A DNA stretch of 64,000 bases from Cyanophora paradoxa (GCA_004431415.1 QPMI01000470.1:62001-126000); one strand, 5' to 3'; positions 22,998 to 35,644 are shown, counted from the first letter of the stretch. Notes: a model not told the origin generated them from the sequence alone. Program-made: numbers and translations.

Positions 22998-23837
22998 TCA
23001 GTGCATGGGCGGGCGTGGTACGGGCGGTGGTGGAGGCCTTCGGGGTGACCGCTCCCTCATCCGCGCGGTGCGCTCCCTTATTAGATTAGATGAGCGGACT
23101 GAGACTTATTATTAGACCGAGACTAGTAGACTTGGACTTATATTAGTAGGCTTTGATTGGCATCAGATTATTAGAAATCCTAACTTCTTCTTCTAGAGGC
23201 CTTCGGAGGCCGCCGCTCAGCGGCTTCCTACTAGGCTAATCCGCGCTGTTCGCGCCCCGCCTCCGCCCCCCGCGCCGGCCCCGGCCCGGGCCCCCATCCG
23301 ATGGCCCCATGGGCCGCCGCGCATATTAGCAATCCCCCATCTCGACCCCGCGGCCGCGCCTGACGTATAACACCTAGCCCTAGAGTAAGAACCAGAATTC
23401 GAAGACCTCAGCCCTATATTATGAGCTGCAGCTGGACAGGTCTCGGAATAGGTCTTATGCCCGGTATTATTGGCTCTTAGTACGGGGGCGGCAGGTGGAC
23501 CGGTACCTGCCACAGTACGTACACGTGCACTGGTGTACGTCTGCTATAGCTAGCTAGCCATAACGGTAGCCGCTGGCACCGCTGCTAGCCAGATGCCCCA
23601 GGGCCCCGGGGCCAGTGCTCGGTCAAGCCGGGAATCATGAGTTATGTCCGATCTAGACTTACTTATTCATGCCTCGAGAACTTTCGTGGAGTCGCCGGAA
23701 TTTTGAAACTTCGGCTTGCATGAATAGAGCTCGCGATATCGATATCGATCGCGAGCCAATCGTTATTTTAATTTAATTGTGCTCTAATTAAAAAATATAT
23801 ACTTCGAGCTTCGAATTCTTAATTATAATTAATATTC
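22998..23837. other. Intergenic region upstream of the LINE, no gene seen
   Basis: Mixed DNA with several near-repeats of TTATTAGA/GACTTAT (23080-23180) and short palindromes (GATATCGATATCGATCGCGA at about 23735). The last 80 bases before the LINE are strongly AT-rich, a usual target for LINE insertion. Confidence 0.5.
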
Positions 23838-23848
23838 TATTCACGATT

Positions 23849-26800
23849 CTTCGCTTCGAAGCTCTTAAACGGTATCTACAGACTGCTCTCTCTGCGTGGG
23901 AGTCGACTGAGCGGCGCAAGAATAAGTCGGCTTACTGGTCTGCCATGAAACGTCTCGAACGTCTCATCACCGCCTATTCGCAGGGCGAGATCTTACGGGA
24001 CAGTTTCTTGAGTGGCCGCTCTGCTCTTTATAGAGAGCTGCGGGAGCGCATGCCTCAAGTGTGTAGGGCTGCCGTTCAAGCTGACTCGCTATTCTCAAGT
24101 CAGAACGAGGCCACATCGAGGCGGGAGTTTTTCACTCATTATTTCGGAACTGCTGAGCAGGAGACCGGATGTGAGAATAAACTCCGGCCGGCCAACACCC
24201 CGGATCCCTCTTATGCTTCTGATAATCCCTTTGTGCTTATGACGTTGTCGGCAGCTCATTTCGCTGATTTATACGATGGTCAGCAAGCTCAAAGTGTGGT
24301 GGCGGCGCATCGTGATGAACGGGCTGAATGTGCGTCACTGTATGCGCCTTATAAACTCATTCCGCGGGAGGCCGTGGATCTCGATACCCCACTGGCCGCC
24401 TATGAATTGTTGCAATCGTTTAAGGATATATCTGGGCTTAGAAAATCCCCTGGACTTGATGGTTTAGTACCTGAATTTTATAGTACTTTCTGGGGCGACA
24501 TTGGTCCAGATTTTATGGAGTACCTTAAGGCTATGCATAATCGGAAGGCGGCCCTGGCTCGCTACGAGATATCCTCATTGTCCCAATTCCGAAACCTGGT
24601 ACGGATGCGACTTTGGTCACTAACCGTCGGCCTATCGCTCTATCGAATGTAGAGGAGCGAGCAGTCGAGCGGGCATTATCTAACCGCTTGACCCCTATCA
24701 TGCCCCGCTTAATATCAAAATATCAGTCGGGTTTTATCACCAAACGTTCTGCGGTGCATCAATTTATGCTCGTATATTTATTGATGTATTATGAGGGGAT
24801 AATCCCGATCTCGAGGAACTTTGTTTGGGGTTCCTTGATTTCTCCAAAGCCTATGATCGGGTGAATTGGGAGTTTCTTTTCTGGACCTTGAATCAATATG
24901 GATTTGGGTCATACTTTACTGACTGGGTCCGTCTTTTGTATTCTGATCTGTCGGGGATGATCCATATTAATGGCTGGACAACGCCTCGGTTTCCCATCCG
25001 GTGCGGAGTCCGGCAGGGTGGTCCTCTATCGCCATATCTATATAATTTGTGTGCGCATCTATTAATCATGTTAATCGATACTGAACCCCGTATACGCGGG
25101 GTGCAAATTTCTGGGCGGTCCATATGCAAGGTCCTCCAGTTTGCTGATGATACTGTTCCCCTTATTGCCTCCTTTGCGGAATTCCCCATTTGGGACGCTC
25201 TCATTAAGAAATTTCAACGGTTAACAGGGGCGAAAATTAATCTCGAAAAATCGCATATACTACCCATGCACTCAAATTTATCTCTTCCACCTGATTGTCC
25301 TTTTGAGCGTATGAAGGTTGATCCTTCTGAGATTTCCGCAGATGCCAAGATCGCCAAATATCTCGGGTTCCCTCTGGAGCTAGTGCATGACCGGTTTTGG
25401 AATAAAAAGACTGCTGCTCTCGTTCTGCGCGCACAGTCAGTTAACCGGAATCGGATGCCTCTACGCTCTGGTGTTTTACTTGCGTGGGCTGCTATTGTGG
25501 GATCACTACATTATCCGCTGTATATTTTAGAACCGGGAGGTGATCGTTATAAAGCTTGGAGTAATTTAATCCGCAACTTTTCGGGTGTACGCGGCTCCGT
25601 ATCTACATATGTTACGGCGCTTCCGTTTAAAGACGGTGGATTAAATTGCCCAGATATTGTTACGTTTTCGCTGGCTTTAAAATCTAAATGGCTTGCCTTC
25701 CTTAACGACCCGGCCTGTTCAGCTCCTTGGAAGGAATATATTCAATACCAAATAGACCGTCAGTTGGCTCCATTCTCTTATGCTAATGTCATTTTGGGGC
25801 TTGATGTGTCTGCCATCTTGCCAAGATTGCATTTGCCACCGCTTTGGCAGATGCTGTTTGAGGCGTGGCGAGATCGTCAAGCCGTTGCATCTCCTACAAC
25901 CGTGCATCAAATTTTGACCCAGCCTATTTTTCTTAATCCTTTATATGTTCTTCCTAGTGACATTGCAGCACAGACACATACTGAGTTTGCGAGAGCCGGT
26001 GTACAGCGCGTCGCTGACATTTGGGATGTACAGTTGCACCGATTTCGTGCTCCCCTGCAATGCTAGTTGATTATACTGCTGCCTTTGATCAAATTTGTCG
26101 TGCCCTGCCATCCAGTTGGCTTACAACGCTTACTGCTAATGCCGTACCGGAACGTTTCTTATGGTATAAATCGAAAGATGATAAATATGTGTATCTGAGG
26201 GGTCCCTCGGCTTTTTTGTGGCCTTCCCTCTTTTTGAAGGTGAGATTGTCCCACGGGTGTTGGATTTCGTCCCGTGGCCCCGTGGCCGCCCTCCAGATCC
26301 GCTCTTGTACCCTGGCGTACCAGCTGGCCTCTTGCCGCTTCATGTGCTCTCCTCCCAGTATTTTATTTCTTTGCGCAGAGGTTCGCGTCCAATTCTGGTT
26401 TCGCTTGGCACGGGTTCGACAGCTACGCTTTCCTACAGCAATTTTGCTTTCACATTCGATAAGATGCTCACGCTTCAGGGCTTTTCTGTTCGGCGCTTTT
26501 ACCAGCTCGAGGTACAGCGACTGTGGCGGGTGCGGAGTAGGGCTAAGATGCCTTCAGAACACTGGGGTCTGGATCTCCCTCTTAATCGCGTGTCTCAGCT
26601 CGTCGCCCTTCGTGCCTTTCCTATGCTGTGGCTCGATGTCCTCTTCCGTCTCCGATATAAGGCTTTCCCATCTTTACAACGGCCGCCGGTCGCGGCTATT
26701 TTCTGCCGCGCTTGTAATGATGGGCAGCATCGTTCAGTGCGGCACGTTTTCTTTGATTGCCCTGTGGTGCAGGGTTTTTGGCGGGCCATGCATGCTGAGC

Positions 26801-26913
26801 TCACATCCTTAGCAGAGGCTTTGCCCGAGGACGTGCAGCCCTCTTTACCATTGCCTCCTATTACGTTCTCCGCTATTCTAGATCCACAAGTTCCGGTGTT
26901 GCGGGGACATTGA
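23849..26913 (+). pseudogene. LINE reverse transcriptase, frameshifted
   Basis: The frame is open from the insertion point (RFEALKRYLQTALSAWEST), through a spacer, to KSPGLDGLVPEFYSTFWGD (about 24450), the L1-clade RT entry motif. It shifts frame near 24.62 kb (NRRPIALSNVEERAVERALS) and again near 24.8 kb (FLDFSKAYDRVNW, motif A). It continues through GVRQGGPLSPYLYN and the catalytic FADD (25135-25160) to 26066. Further shifts occur near 26.07 and 26.2 kb. The last block ends with the zf-RVT-like knuckle FCRACNDGQHRSVRHVFFDC (about 26700-26760). The catalytic Asp residues are present, but at least four frame changes prevent a single protein. The ordering fits L1/RTE-type ORF2 without its endonuclease. 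Confidence 0.85.
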
Positions 26914-28862
26914 TCACATCTTCTGTGGATGCCGATTTCTGTGTTCGGTATCTCGGTTATATTTTGGCGGGCATTTACGCAATTTTTCAGCTGTCCCGTG
27001 CATATCTCTCACCCGATAATTTACTTGCTGAGCGGGTACCAGTGTACTCCGTTAATGCTCTGCTAAACCTGTGGAAACGTTTTCTGGATATTCTCGAGAT
27101 TACGTTGCCTCCTGCTGTCGAGCGCATTGAGCTTCTTCGTTTACGGCATTTAGGGGAGGGCTCTGATTACGATGGTTCAAACCCTGAGTCACGTGACCGC
27201 CCTAGCCCCCCTCAATCTATTTTTGATGCGAGCTTCTTTCTGTGCGCGGAGCTATCCCTCTACAGCGCTCGGGCCCCCCAGCAGTCGCGGTCCCGGGCCC
27301 CCCTGCAGTCGCTACCCCTAGGCCTGCTGCTACAGTTAATGGCGTCGGCGTGAATCCTCAAGTTCAGCACATTGCGAGGCCATCTGCTAGCGCTGATACA
27401 GCTTCGGTCCCGGCTCCCTCGAGTTCTCGTTTGAGCTCGTCTGCCGATGCTAGCGCTAGCGCCGCTTCTGCCTCCACATTAATATGCCCTATTTGTGGAA
27501 GAACTTTCAGTCTTCTGCTGATCGTGACCGTCATGTTCGGGCTGATAAACATCCTGCTAATGCCCGTGGCGTTCGCCGACCTCGAACCCCCTCTAGTTCA
27601 GAGAATCCTCCAGATCCTGTGCCTCCTGCCCAGCGCCCCCGCCTCCAGTCTCCGGATCCGGCACCCCCAGTGCTTGCTCCAGCTCCTGCAGCTGCGGCTA
27701 CATATGCCGAGCCCCGTCAGCCTGTTCCGACTTTGCGACGGATTCGCTCCCCTGCACCCTCACCGTCGCCACCTGCTCAGCGGCTCCGTACTTCCCTGCC
27801 CCCCCTAGTCCTTCTCTGATACCTTCCGTTTCACGAATCCGCCGCCCCGGTCTCCGTCGAATTCAACCTTGCCTCCCGATGCCGATCCGTCCCCTGTCCA
27901 TGTGTCTCGGCGCCTGCGGCTTTCCTCTCCTGTACCTTCGGCTTCCCCTCTGGCTGTCCCGCCAGATCCACCTCGCCCGCCGGTTCCTGCATGGCCCCTT
28001 TGATTCATGATAGTCTTGTATCAATCTTCGCTTCACCTCAACTTAGTTTACCCTCAGTTGTTTTGCCGTCACCTCCATCAGATGCTTCATCGATGTTAGT
28101 TAGGAGCACTGGCCCCTCCACCTTCCAGTTCCTCGTGTATTCCATGCCTTCCCTGTACCTTTGATTCCGTTCCCTTTGTCGTTAGCTCTGCCTCTTCCTC
28201 CTCCATCTCTCACTGTTAGCCCTCAGGCAGTTCCGCCTCTTTATCTTCAGCGACCGTCAGACCGTATAGTTTTTGGCAGCGAGTATTTTGTGTATGGTGA
28301 CGTTCCTCGTGTGTACCCTTCTCTCTCTTCTCCTTCGCTATATTTGCCTCTCCCGCCTGGTTCAGCCCCATCGTCTGCCTTCCCTGTCACTACTGGCTTG
28401 CGTTTCGCCCCTCCTCTTATACTGCCGATTCCGAGTCTGCACCCGAGCTCTGCCCCTTTCCTCGTGTCGTCCCCAGTTCCTCAGATTAGTCTTCAGCCGT
28501 CCATTGTTTTACCAACTCTACAATCTCGATTCCGTTTAGACACTCCGCCAGCTTCGACTTTCCCCTCTAGTGGTGTCCTACGTTTCGCCTCTCCTACTGT
28601 TCTACCGCCTTTGCCTCCTGCGACTACGTCTTCTAGTTCTGCTGTTAGCTCTGTCTTGTCGTCTTCGTCTAGATCTTCGTCTTCGACTGTAGTTCCTCGT
28701 GCTCGTTCTCCTTATTTGCTGCGTCCCCGTGCTCCTCGTCGTTCTAGTGTGACTAGTACTTCTGCATCGACGCCCTTGAGCTCTTCTACTCCTTCTCCTC
28801 GTGCTCGTTCTCCTTATCTTTTGCGTTCTTCTGATCGTGTCCCTTCTCGTGATCCCTCTTGA
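26910..28862 (+). pseudogene. LINE 3' region: broken zinc finger and Pro/Ser-rich reading frame
   Basis: After the RT knuckle the sequence reads a helical segment (RVPVYSVNALLNLWKRFLDI), then low-complexity Ala/Pro/Ser. A split C2H2 finger follows: ICPICGRTF in one frame at about 27480 and SSADRDRHVRADKH in the next. From 28161 a 233-residue Pro/Ser/Arg frame ends at 28862, with RARSPYLLR repeated twice near its C-terminus. It lies inside the target-site duplication and so belongs to the LINE transcript. It may be a C-terminal extension of ORF2 or a separate RNA-binding ORF. I cannot assign a function. Confidence 0.55.
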
Positions 28863-28934
28863 TTCTGTATATATTTTGTGCTAGTTTACTGTATCTTTGA
28901 TTTGTGATTGCTTTGTTGTCTTTAATATCACTAC

Positions 28935-28973
28935 CTACGGGGGGTTCGCCCCACCGTAGTCTCTCAAAAAAAA
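28935..28973 (+). other. 3'-terminal stem-loop (UUCG loop) plus A8 tail of the LINE
   Basis: CTACGG GGGG TTCG CCCC A CCGTAG (28935-28959) folds into a ten-pair stem with one bulged A and a TTCG loop. Six bases later an A8 run (28966-28973) touches the target-site duplication. Some LINE groups use a 3' stem-loop as the RT recognition site; here that role is inferred. Confidence 0.75.
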
Positions 28974-28983
28974 TATTCACGAT

Positions 28984-29917
28984 CGAATACGTATACGCAA
29001 ATTAACGTGCATACGAATTTGATCGACAGAGCTAGATCGGTGGTCATGCAGGCCAGCTGCTAGCTCAGCCTAGCTGCAGCTACCAGTGCCAAGTTGAAAA
29101 CACTGCCAACCATGGCCACTGCAGATTGAATTCGAATCCTTCAAAGGATAATTTTACAAATGGTAATAATAGAGAGAGTAATATATAATAGTAGAGAGAG
29201 GCAAATGCAAGCTGCAGCTCCCATATTCATACAATTCATGATCACTTGCGCTTGCACGAAGCTGCACCTGAAGTTGCAACTTGCAAGCCTGGAAGGCACT
29301 GCGGCAGTGGCAGCTGCCAGTGCAGCCTGCCAGTGGCACCAGTGCTGCCAGTGCGCATGCCCGCCACAGGCTGCCAGGCTGTACCGGTAGCCTGTACATG
29401 CCGTAGCCTGTAGGTGTTGTGCCACGGTGCATGCCGCAGTGCCGCAGCTAGTGCGCACGCTAACACTGTGACAGTGCGGCTCGCAAAAGCGCTTGAAAGC
29501 TGCAGCTGAGCTGCAAAAGGTCCATGATTACTAGTAGACGCTGAGCATAGAGCTGAGCGCAGCAAGACTCTTGATCTGAGCCTTGGGGAGTGCCGCAGTG
29601 CGCGTGCAATCGGACATTTTCGGGTTCGAATTCGGCCGCCGAACCAGCCGCTGAGCGGACATTTTCACTTGCTAGCAGCTGCCGCGTGCGCACCTTAGAA
29701 AACGCTTTCGTGCGCGTACCGTGCGAGTACCGACAGGCCTACGCCAGCGCCTGTGCACGTGCTTTCGTGCGCGTACTACGGTATCAGCATATATATGCAT
29801 ATGGTCATGATCAGCAGCTTTCGTGCGCGTCCCAGCAGGCAAATATTAATGCGTCAATCCCATCCGCGCCATGCTGTAGACAGCGCAAGCGCTAGTGCTA
29901 GCGCTATAGCTAGCTGC
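28984..29917. other. Intergenic DNA rich in CTGCAG/GCCAGTG words, no gene seen
   Basis: Many repeats of GCAGCTGC, CCAGTG and TGCAAGC occur at 29050-29420, with short open frames on both strands that look like composition artefacts. Near 29700-29830, CTTTCGTGCGCGT occurs three times. Confidence 0.5.
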
Positions 29918-32900
29918 ATGCGCAGTCTGTGGTCTGTTCACGGCAATGGGCTTGTCGACCTCGCAAGCATTATGCTGAGCATCGTGCTGATCATGGCCAG
30001 CTTTCCCCAAGCCGCAGCGATTACCATGTCCCCCGCGTCGTCTTCGGAGTGCACCCTCGGCAAGCAGTGCACAGTGGCTTGGACCGGTTCATCGACCGCG
30101 GTGGCTTATCTGTACCTATGCCCGAAGTCGTATCTCGATGGATATACAAATGCAGCTGTGGCTTGCAATTCGGTGAGTAACCATCGAATGTTCTTGCATA
30201 TGCATATGCATTAAACTCGAGCTCCATCTGTGCATGCCTGCGTTTCCAGCCGGCCTAACGCAGCGAGCATGCATATGCAGATTACTAGTACTCCTAGTAC
30301 TCCTCGTACAGATCAACGCCAGCCAAGCCCTTACACGTTTACGTTGCATGAGGCTCATCTGAACGTCCCTTCGTCTCTCAACTGCAATCGTACCGCCAGC
30401 GTGTGCGCATCACATGCATATGTGCATTTGTAAAGACACGTACACCGCACAATGTTTGACGGCCTCGAGCTCCAGATGCAATTTGTACTGGTTGGCGGCA
30501 TCATCTTTTCCGAAGATGTACCAAGGACCCAGCTCAGATGTCGGCACGTTCGCCGTGAATGTCCAAATGCCTCCTCCATTTTCTATCCTTCCTTCAACCC
30601 CCTCTGCATGCGTGATTGGTTTCCCGTGCACAATATACTGGGAAGGCGGCCCCGTAAACGCTTCGGTCGACATCTGGATCCGAACTACAGGCAACTATAT
30701 GTCGATTACCTACGATCCTGTTCGCGACTCCGGGTATTTGAAGGTATGCGTACATGCATCGTACGCGTCGCTATAGCTCAAGCTTACATTACATTCATGA
30801 TCAAGGATTTCATATGCATGATCGTTTCGTATATTGTAGTACTCGAGCATACATTCATGATCTTATAATTATGCACGATTATAACGTATACGTAATTATA
30901 TGTTGGTCCCCAAATAACGCTTGGTCCCGCGGCCGGGTCTGACGCAGATGGCGAGCTCAGTGCAAGCTCCGGATCCAATGAAGAGCGGCCCCTACAGCTA
31001 CACGATCTATCCTCCCTCGAGAATCTGGGATGATGATATCTTGTGCAAAGCTACCAAAGTGGAAGACACCGACGGAGGGACGGTTGAGCGGTGCATAGTT
31101 TTTGAAACGACGTCGACTTTCCTATGTCTATAGATCTAGATCTAGATCTCGATCTGGTTTCCCACCCGACACTTTCACAGCTGCGAGGTCTACCTTGGGG
31201 TCACGTTTCCTGGCGATTACAACTTCGTCCTTTCCCCCGGGGACTCGAAAAAGCTCTGGCTGCATTATCCTCCAGAAATCACTATCAGCGGCTCAGAGCG
31301 CTGCGTGGTCGGCGATGCGTGCAGCATATCTTTCACAGGAGCAAAATCCGCCGATATTTCTCTTTGCTCTACAAAACCAGGCCTAGCTATAGGCTGTTTG
31401 CGACTCGCGAATGCCAAGACCGGCGGATCTATCACGCGGACAATAACTAACGATGAATTTGAGACCCTGTGCAACGATAGAACAAGCGAGTCCTTCTCGT
31501 GCGTATAACATGTCAAGATGAATATCGACTGTGCTGGACTCTAATCGATACATGCAGCTGTTATCTAACGTGGGAGGTATACCCCGAAGGCGTCACAGAC
31601 AAAGCCGCCCGAGGTTCGAAGTCGATCTCCCTTTATAAACCAGTCGCGATGAATTCCTCCACTTCTTCGGAATGTACCCTGTGGTCGTCCAATACCTGCC
31701 AGGTGGCATGGACATCGGTCCACGCCGTGACCATATACCTGTGCAGCTCGACGACATACGACGACTCTTCCTGCAAGCAAGTGAGCCACGTTTCTTGTTC
31801 GATTCTTAAATCGATGCGGCGCATGCGCATCGCGTTCGGAGATGACGAGCTCCGTTGCAGCTTGCAAGCCAATCCAAGCAATCCGACGGCCCGCTCACGT
31901 TCGACGTCTCGAAACTACTTGAAGACTTTGAAGAGGTCTGTGATGTAGGAAGTTCAAGCACCTCGAGGTTCGAGCTAGCGTGCTCTGGACCCGAATTCAA
32001 AATTGAATTGCGCGTGCATTTGAATAATGCGTGCAACAGGTGCACGATGCAGTGGATAATCGTACCTACAGCGCTCGCATCCGATTTCAGGGCCGGCAAA
32101 GGATCGGGTGCGGCCAAAGCCATGAAGGCTTCGGCGACGAGCCCCTTGTCGATCTCAGTTCTTTCTATGCTCGCAACCTCGTCCACAAAGTGCAAAGCAA
32201 ACGAGGGTGGTTGCACTGTGGCGTGGACGGGCCATCCCAGCGTCGACATCGCGCTCTGCAACTCAATTGAGATGTACCAACCGACGTGCATTGATGTGAG
32301 TGCTAGTTGATTCGCTGGTGATCGATATCGTGGTTATTTCGATTTCTCGTTAAACTGAAGTCCTTGTACCGCGCCCATAGGTTGCGAAGGATGCTTCACC
32401 ATCTACCAGCCCCAAGGCAGTCAAGTTCACAGTTGGGCAGCTTTCAACCGTTTGTGGTAGATCAAAGCCTTCTGGTTGCTCCGCGTACTGGAGGGTCTCC
32501 CCTTCTTCGGGACATGTAAAAGCTTCGGACATGCAAGATTACTATCTAGACATATCCAAAAGACGCTCTGCAATAGTTGAGGTGCAGATGCCACAAAGGG
32601 GACTCATACAGAGCGACTCCAGCACCAGCACTTCTTGCGATGTCGACTCTCCCTGTTCGATAGCGTGGAGTAACATGCAAGCTGCAGCCGACATTTATAT
32701 CTGCCCGGGGACCACATTCGAGAGCGACTTCTGTGCGCAGGTCTGAGCAGTTCTTGCCCCATCTATAATTATATAAACAATTGCAAATCCAATATATTTA
32801 CGCGTCTACATTTACGTACGCTTACATGCTAGGTCGCTTCGGAGGTGCCCGTCTCAAGCAGCCCATACTCCGTAACGCCCACGACGGCGCATTATTTAAA

Positions 32901-33460
32901 GATCTCCAAGAAGACAGAAGGGTCCGCGCGCGTGAACTCGAACTCGAACTCAAAGAAGAAGTTAGGAATAATCCTCTAATTGTCGTAGTCGCTGATTGCA
33001 CTCACTAGGCCAGCTGCCGGTTCTGTGAAGGGTTACTGGATGGTATTCGAGCATGGCAAGGCCGAGCGTCGAGCTCGAGCACTCGGAAGATCAAGGCAAT
33101 TACAGGCAGAAGTCTGGCAGGAGGTCGTGTTATCTGCCAAGGCGATCACAATCACAGGCTCGGCGGCTATCTGTCGCAGCGGCTCGCCGGGGTGCACGAT
33201 ATCCTGGACAGGCCGCTCGGCCGTCGATGTGTTTTTCTGCAAGGACACGACGTTCTCCAAGCAAAAGTGCTTATCGGTGCGCGTACGCAGGCGCTTAAGC
33301 TTGCGCGAGTCTTTAACTTCGCGCATTAATAGAGTTTAATTTCAGATGACAACAAACCTACGTATGCAGTCGGGAAGCGCCACATTCAGCCCAGCTGTGA
33401 CGACATGCACATTCATAAACCCTTCGGATTCACTTTCGTGCGCAAATTGGAACGCCTGAA
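29918..33460 (+). CDS. Secreted protein of tandem Kre9/KNH-like Cys/Trp domains, spliced
   Basis: The start at 29918 opens a signal-anchor or signal peptide (LASIMLSIVLIMASFPQAAA). The same domain pattern then recurs, apparently one per exon pair: Ser/Thr, Cys, about five residues, Cys-x-(V/I)-(A/S/Y)-W, 6-8 residues, (I/L)-x-(L/I/F)-C. Copies are at about 30030 (CTLGKQCTVAWTG), 30600 (CVIGFPCTIYWEG), 31660 (CTLWSSNTCQVAWTS), 32190 (CKANEGGCTVAWTGHPSVDI), 32640 (CDVDSPCSIAWSN) and 33170 (CRSGSPGCTISWTGRSAVDV). Most copies end at a GTGAG/GTCTGAG/GTGCG donor. The 'C-x-I-x-W-T-G ... v-x-I-x-L' spacing resembles the Ser/Thr-rich Kre9/KNH cell-wall domain. A role at the cell surface or wall is inferred. 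The last exon reads to a TGA at 33460 but may instead splice onward to the membrane protein. Confidence 0.65.
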
Positions 33461-33554
33461 TTGAATTTTAGAGCTGCTACGTTGATTGTCTCAGCGGCCG
33501 GTTAACGTTGACGTTGAGCCCTATAGCTAATTATAATTATGTAACGTTCAGAAC

Positions 33555-34867
33555 CTGCTCCGGATTCTGGGTTCTGCGGCCTGCTCCGAGAGAACTCCTT
33601 CCCGAGTCAGACGTCTCGGCGGACGCCAGCGCCCCCGGGAAGGTGGCGCCTCCGTGCTATACAAGCCAGTGCACGGAATTGCCGAGCGGGCCGGGCACTT
33701 CGACGTCGACCTCGACTCCAAACGATGATTGTGCGCCAATTGTATAATATAGATGAAAGGCCCTGTAGCTGTAGCCGATCATGAGACTGTAACAGCATTT
33801 CTGACTAAAGCCTGTTGCGCGCAGCTTCGGATCAGATCGTTTCCGCTGTGGTCATCATTCTGCCAGTTGCCGCTGTCGCTGTCGTGGGCGCCACTGCGGC
33901 AAATAGCGTTCGGCGGAGATCCGGGCCAGCCCGCAGCCGATCGCTGGTGTCTGCAGCGGCAGCTTTCGCGTCGCTTCAGACGCTCTGCATGATTATCGCG
34001 CTTGCGATGCCTTACTGGCTGGGGCGCGGCGAGGACACTGGCTACATAGGCCTACAGAAGCTGCGCATCCCCGTCCTTGGAGTCATGAGGACCATCGACT
34101 GGGGCGATTTTTGCGAATTGTTTCGCATTCTTGGCATAGATGCTGCCTGCGCATTGAAGGACTCGTACAAGGCCGTCATCGCGTTCGGAGCCATCGCTGT
34201 CGTTCTTTCCAGCCTGTGTGTAGCCGCCGCGGCCTTGTACCACTACAACTCGCAGAGGAGTGGAGGCAGCGGCGCTAGCAGCAGCCTCCTCCGGATCGCG
34301 ATGGCGGCTCTGGCGCTGTCCGTCCTGGCCCTGCTCAGCCTGGTCCTGTGCCTCGGCATTTTCGTCGGGGCTTCTCTGAAACACTCGCCCGCATTGAGCG
34401 GGGGCGACGCCAACGCCACCGCTGATCTGACGAAGTCGCCGCTGGGTGCCTCATTCGGCCTCCTCCTCGCTTCCCTCAGCTGCGCGCTCGCATCAACTGG
34501 CAGCGCGGGAGCTTTGTACACCATGGCCAAGGCTGCCAGCGGAAGCCTCGATGCAGGCCCCAAGCCGCAGCTGCAACCGGCCATTCTGTTCATGCCCCCT
34601 GGCCCGATCGCGAATCAAGCGCCCATCGCAATTGCAAGACCCGAACAGCTGCAGCCTCATCATTACATGCACCAGACAGCTCCTCACATGTACCAGCAGC
34701 AGACAGCTCCCCACATGTACCAGGCGGCTCCCCACGCACATGCATATGGCCAACACGTGCAGCAATTGCAAGTGCAGGGAGCGCAGCAGACACAGAGTCT
34801 CGCCGCCCCCAACGTTGCCACAGGTCCGGAGGCGGTAAGCGTTAGCGTTATTCTAACACCTACATGA
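33555..34867 (+). CDS. Multi-pass membrane protein with Gln/His/Pro-rich tail
   Basis: The main exon (33815-34867) shows five hydrophobic segments: IVSAVVIILPVAAVAVVGAT, FASLQTLCMIIALAMPYWLG, VIAFGAIAVVLSSLCVAAAA, ALALSVLALLSLVLCLGIFV and FGLLLASLSCALASTGSAGA. Between the second and third is a Cys-containing loop (DFCELFRILGIDAACAL), reminiscent of claudin/PMP22-type four-TM proteins. The tail repeats QTAPHMYQ. A preceding exon (33555-33740) is Ser/Thr/Pro-rich with several Cys. A GGTAAGCG donor at about 34834 suggests that another exon follows near 34881. It may be the membrane anchor of the preceding Kre9-like protein rather than a separate gene. Confidence 0.55.
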
Positions 34868-34999
34868 TTCAATTTTGCAGCTCTGGATCTCACCATGCAG
34901 TCGACGCCCAGGTCGCCGTTCAGATCGCAACATATTAGCTGCTCCCAGCTGCCGCAAAACCCAGCTGCCAATCCCCGCTCCCGACGTCGACCGCGAAAC

Positions 35000-35026
35000 C
35001 CCCCCCCCCCCCCCCCCCCCCCCCCC
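35000..35026. repeat. Poly(C) run
   Basis: A run of about 27 C residues, one of several long homopolymers in the host DNA (others at about 12976, 39426 poly(G), 40927 poly(G), 41221 poly(G) and 41965 poly(C)). Confidence 0.9.
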
Positions 35027-35166
35027 AAAATTAATCTTATAAATTATAAATGCTTATTCATTACTTGCTGTAAGCGGATGGTACTACTGGTAGTATAGCA
35101 TCAATTTGATATCCATTTGCATGCCCAGCCTGAGCGATATCGTGAGCTTCTTGGTCTCCGTGAATC

Positions 35167-35644
35167 GAACGCCTTATGTATATAAGCTTTAATTTGCCAC
35201 TGGCCATGGCCGGCGGAGGGGCGGGGGCCCAGGGGGCGGGCGCCTCGAGCTCGCGATCGATATCGTCCATCCTCTAGAGCTCCAGAAGGCCCGAGGGAAG
35301 CCAACAAACCGAACGACTGATTGATTCATAATGTAAATATGTTATTAGTGTATACGTATAATTCGCGACGGATTCGAATTCGAAGAACCCGTCCGGCACA
35401 CACAAGAACGCCTTATATATATAAGCTTTAATTTGCCACTGGCCATGGCTGGCGGAGGGGCGCCGCGTGGGCCCAGCTGCAGGGGGAGGGCGCCTCGAGC
35501 TCACGATCGACCATCCTCTCGAGCTCCAGAAGCTTAAGGCCCGAGGGAGCCAACAAACCGAACGACTGATTCATAATGTAAATATGTTATTAGTGTATAA
35601 TTCGCGACGGATTCGAATTCGAAGAACCCGTCCGGCACATTCAC
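35167..35644. repeat. 239-bp tandem direct repeat, two copies
   Basis: GAACGCCTTAT starts at 35167 and again at 35406. Both copies contain TATAAGCTTTAATTTGCCAC, TGGCCATGGC, GGGCGCCTCGAGCTC, CAACAAACCGAACGACTGAT, ATAATGTAAATATGTTATTA and GAATTCGAAGAACCCGTCCG. No gene is seen here. It separates two convergent host genes. Confidence 0.85.

Larger units (their letters stand above)
23838..28983 (+). mobile_element. L1-type non-LTR retrotransposon, 5'-truncated, with target-site duplication
   Basis: The element is bounded by a 10-bp direct repeat TATTCACGAT at 23838-23847 and 28974-28983, the second copy following an A8 tail. The insert opens in the spacer before the reverse transcriptase; no endonuclease domain is present, so it is a 5'-truncated copy. 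It contains the RT, the C-terminal zinc knuckle, a Cys/His finger and a long Pro/Ser-rich region, then a 3' hairpin and poly(A). Several frame changes show that the copy is dead. Its lower GC content than the flanking genes marks it as inserted. Confidence 0.9.
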
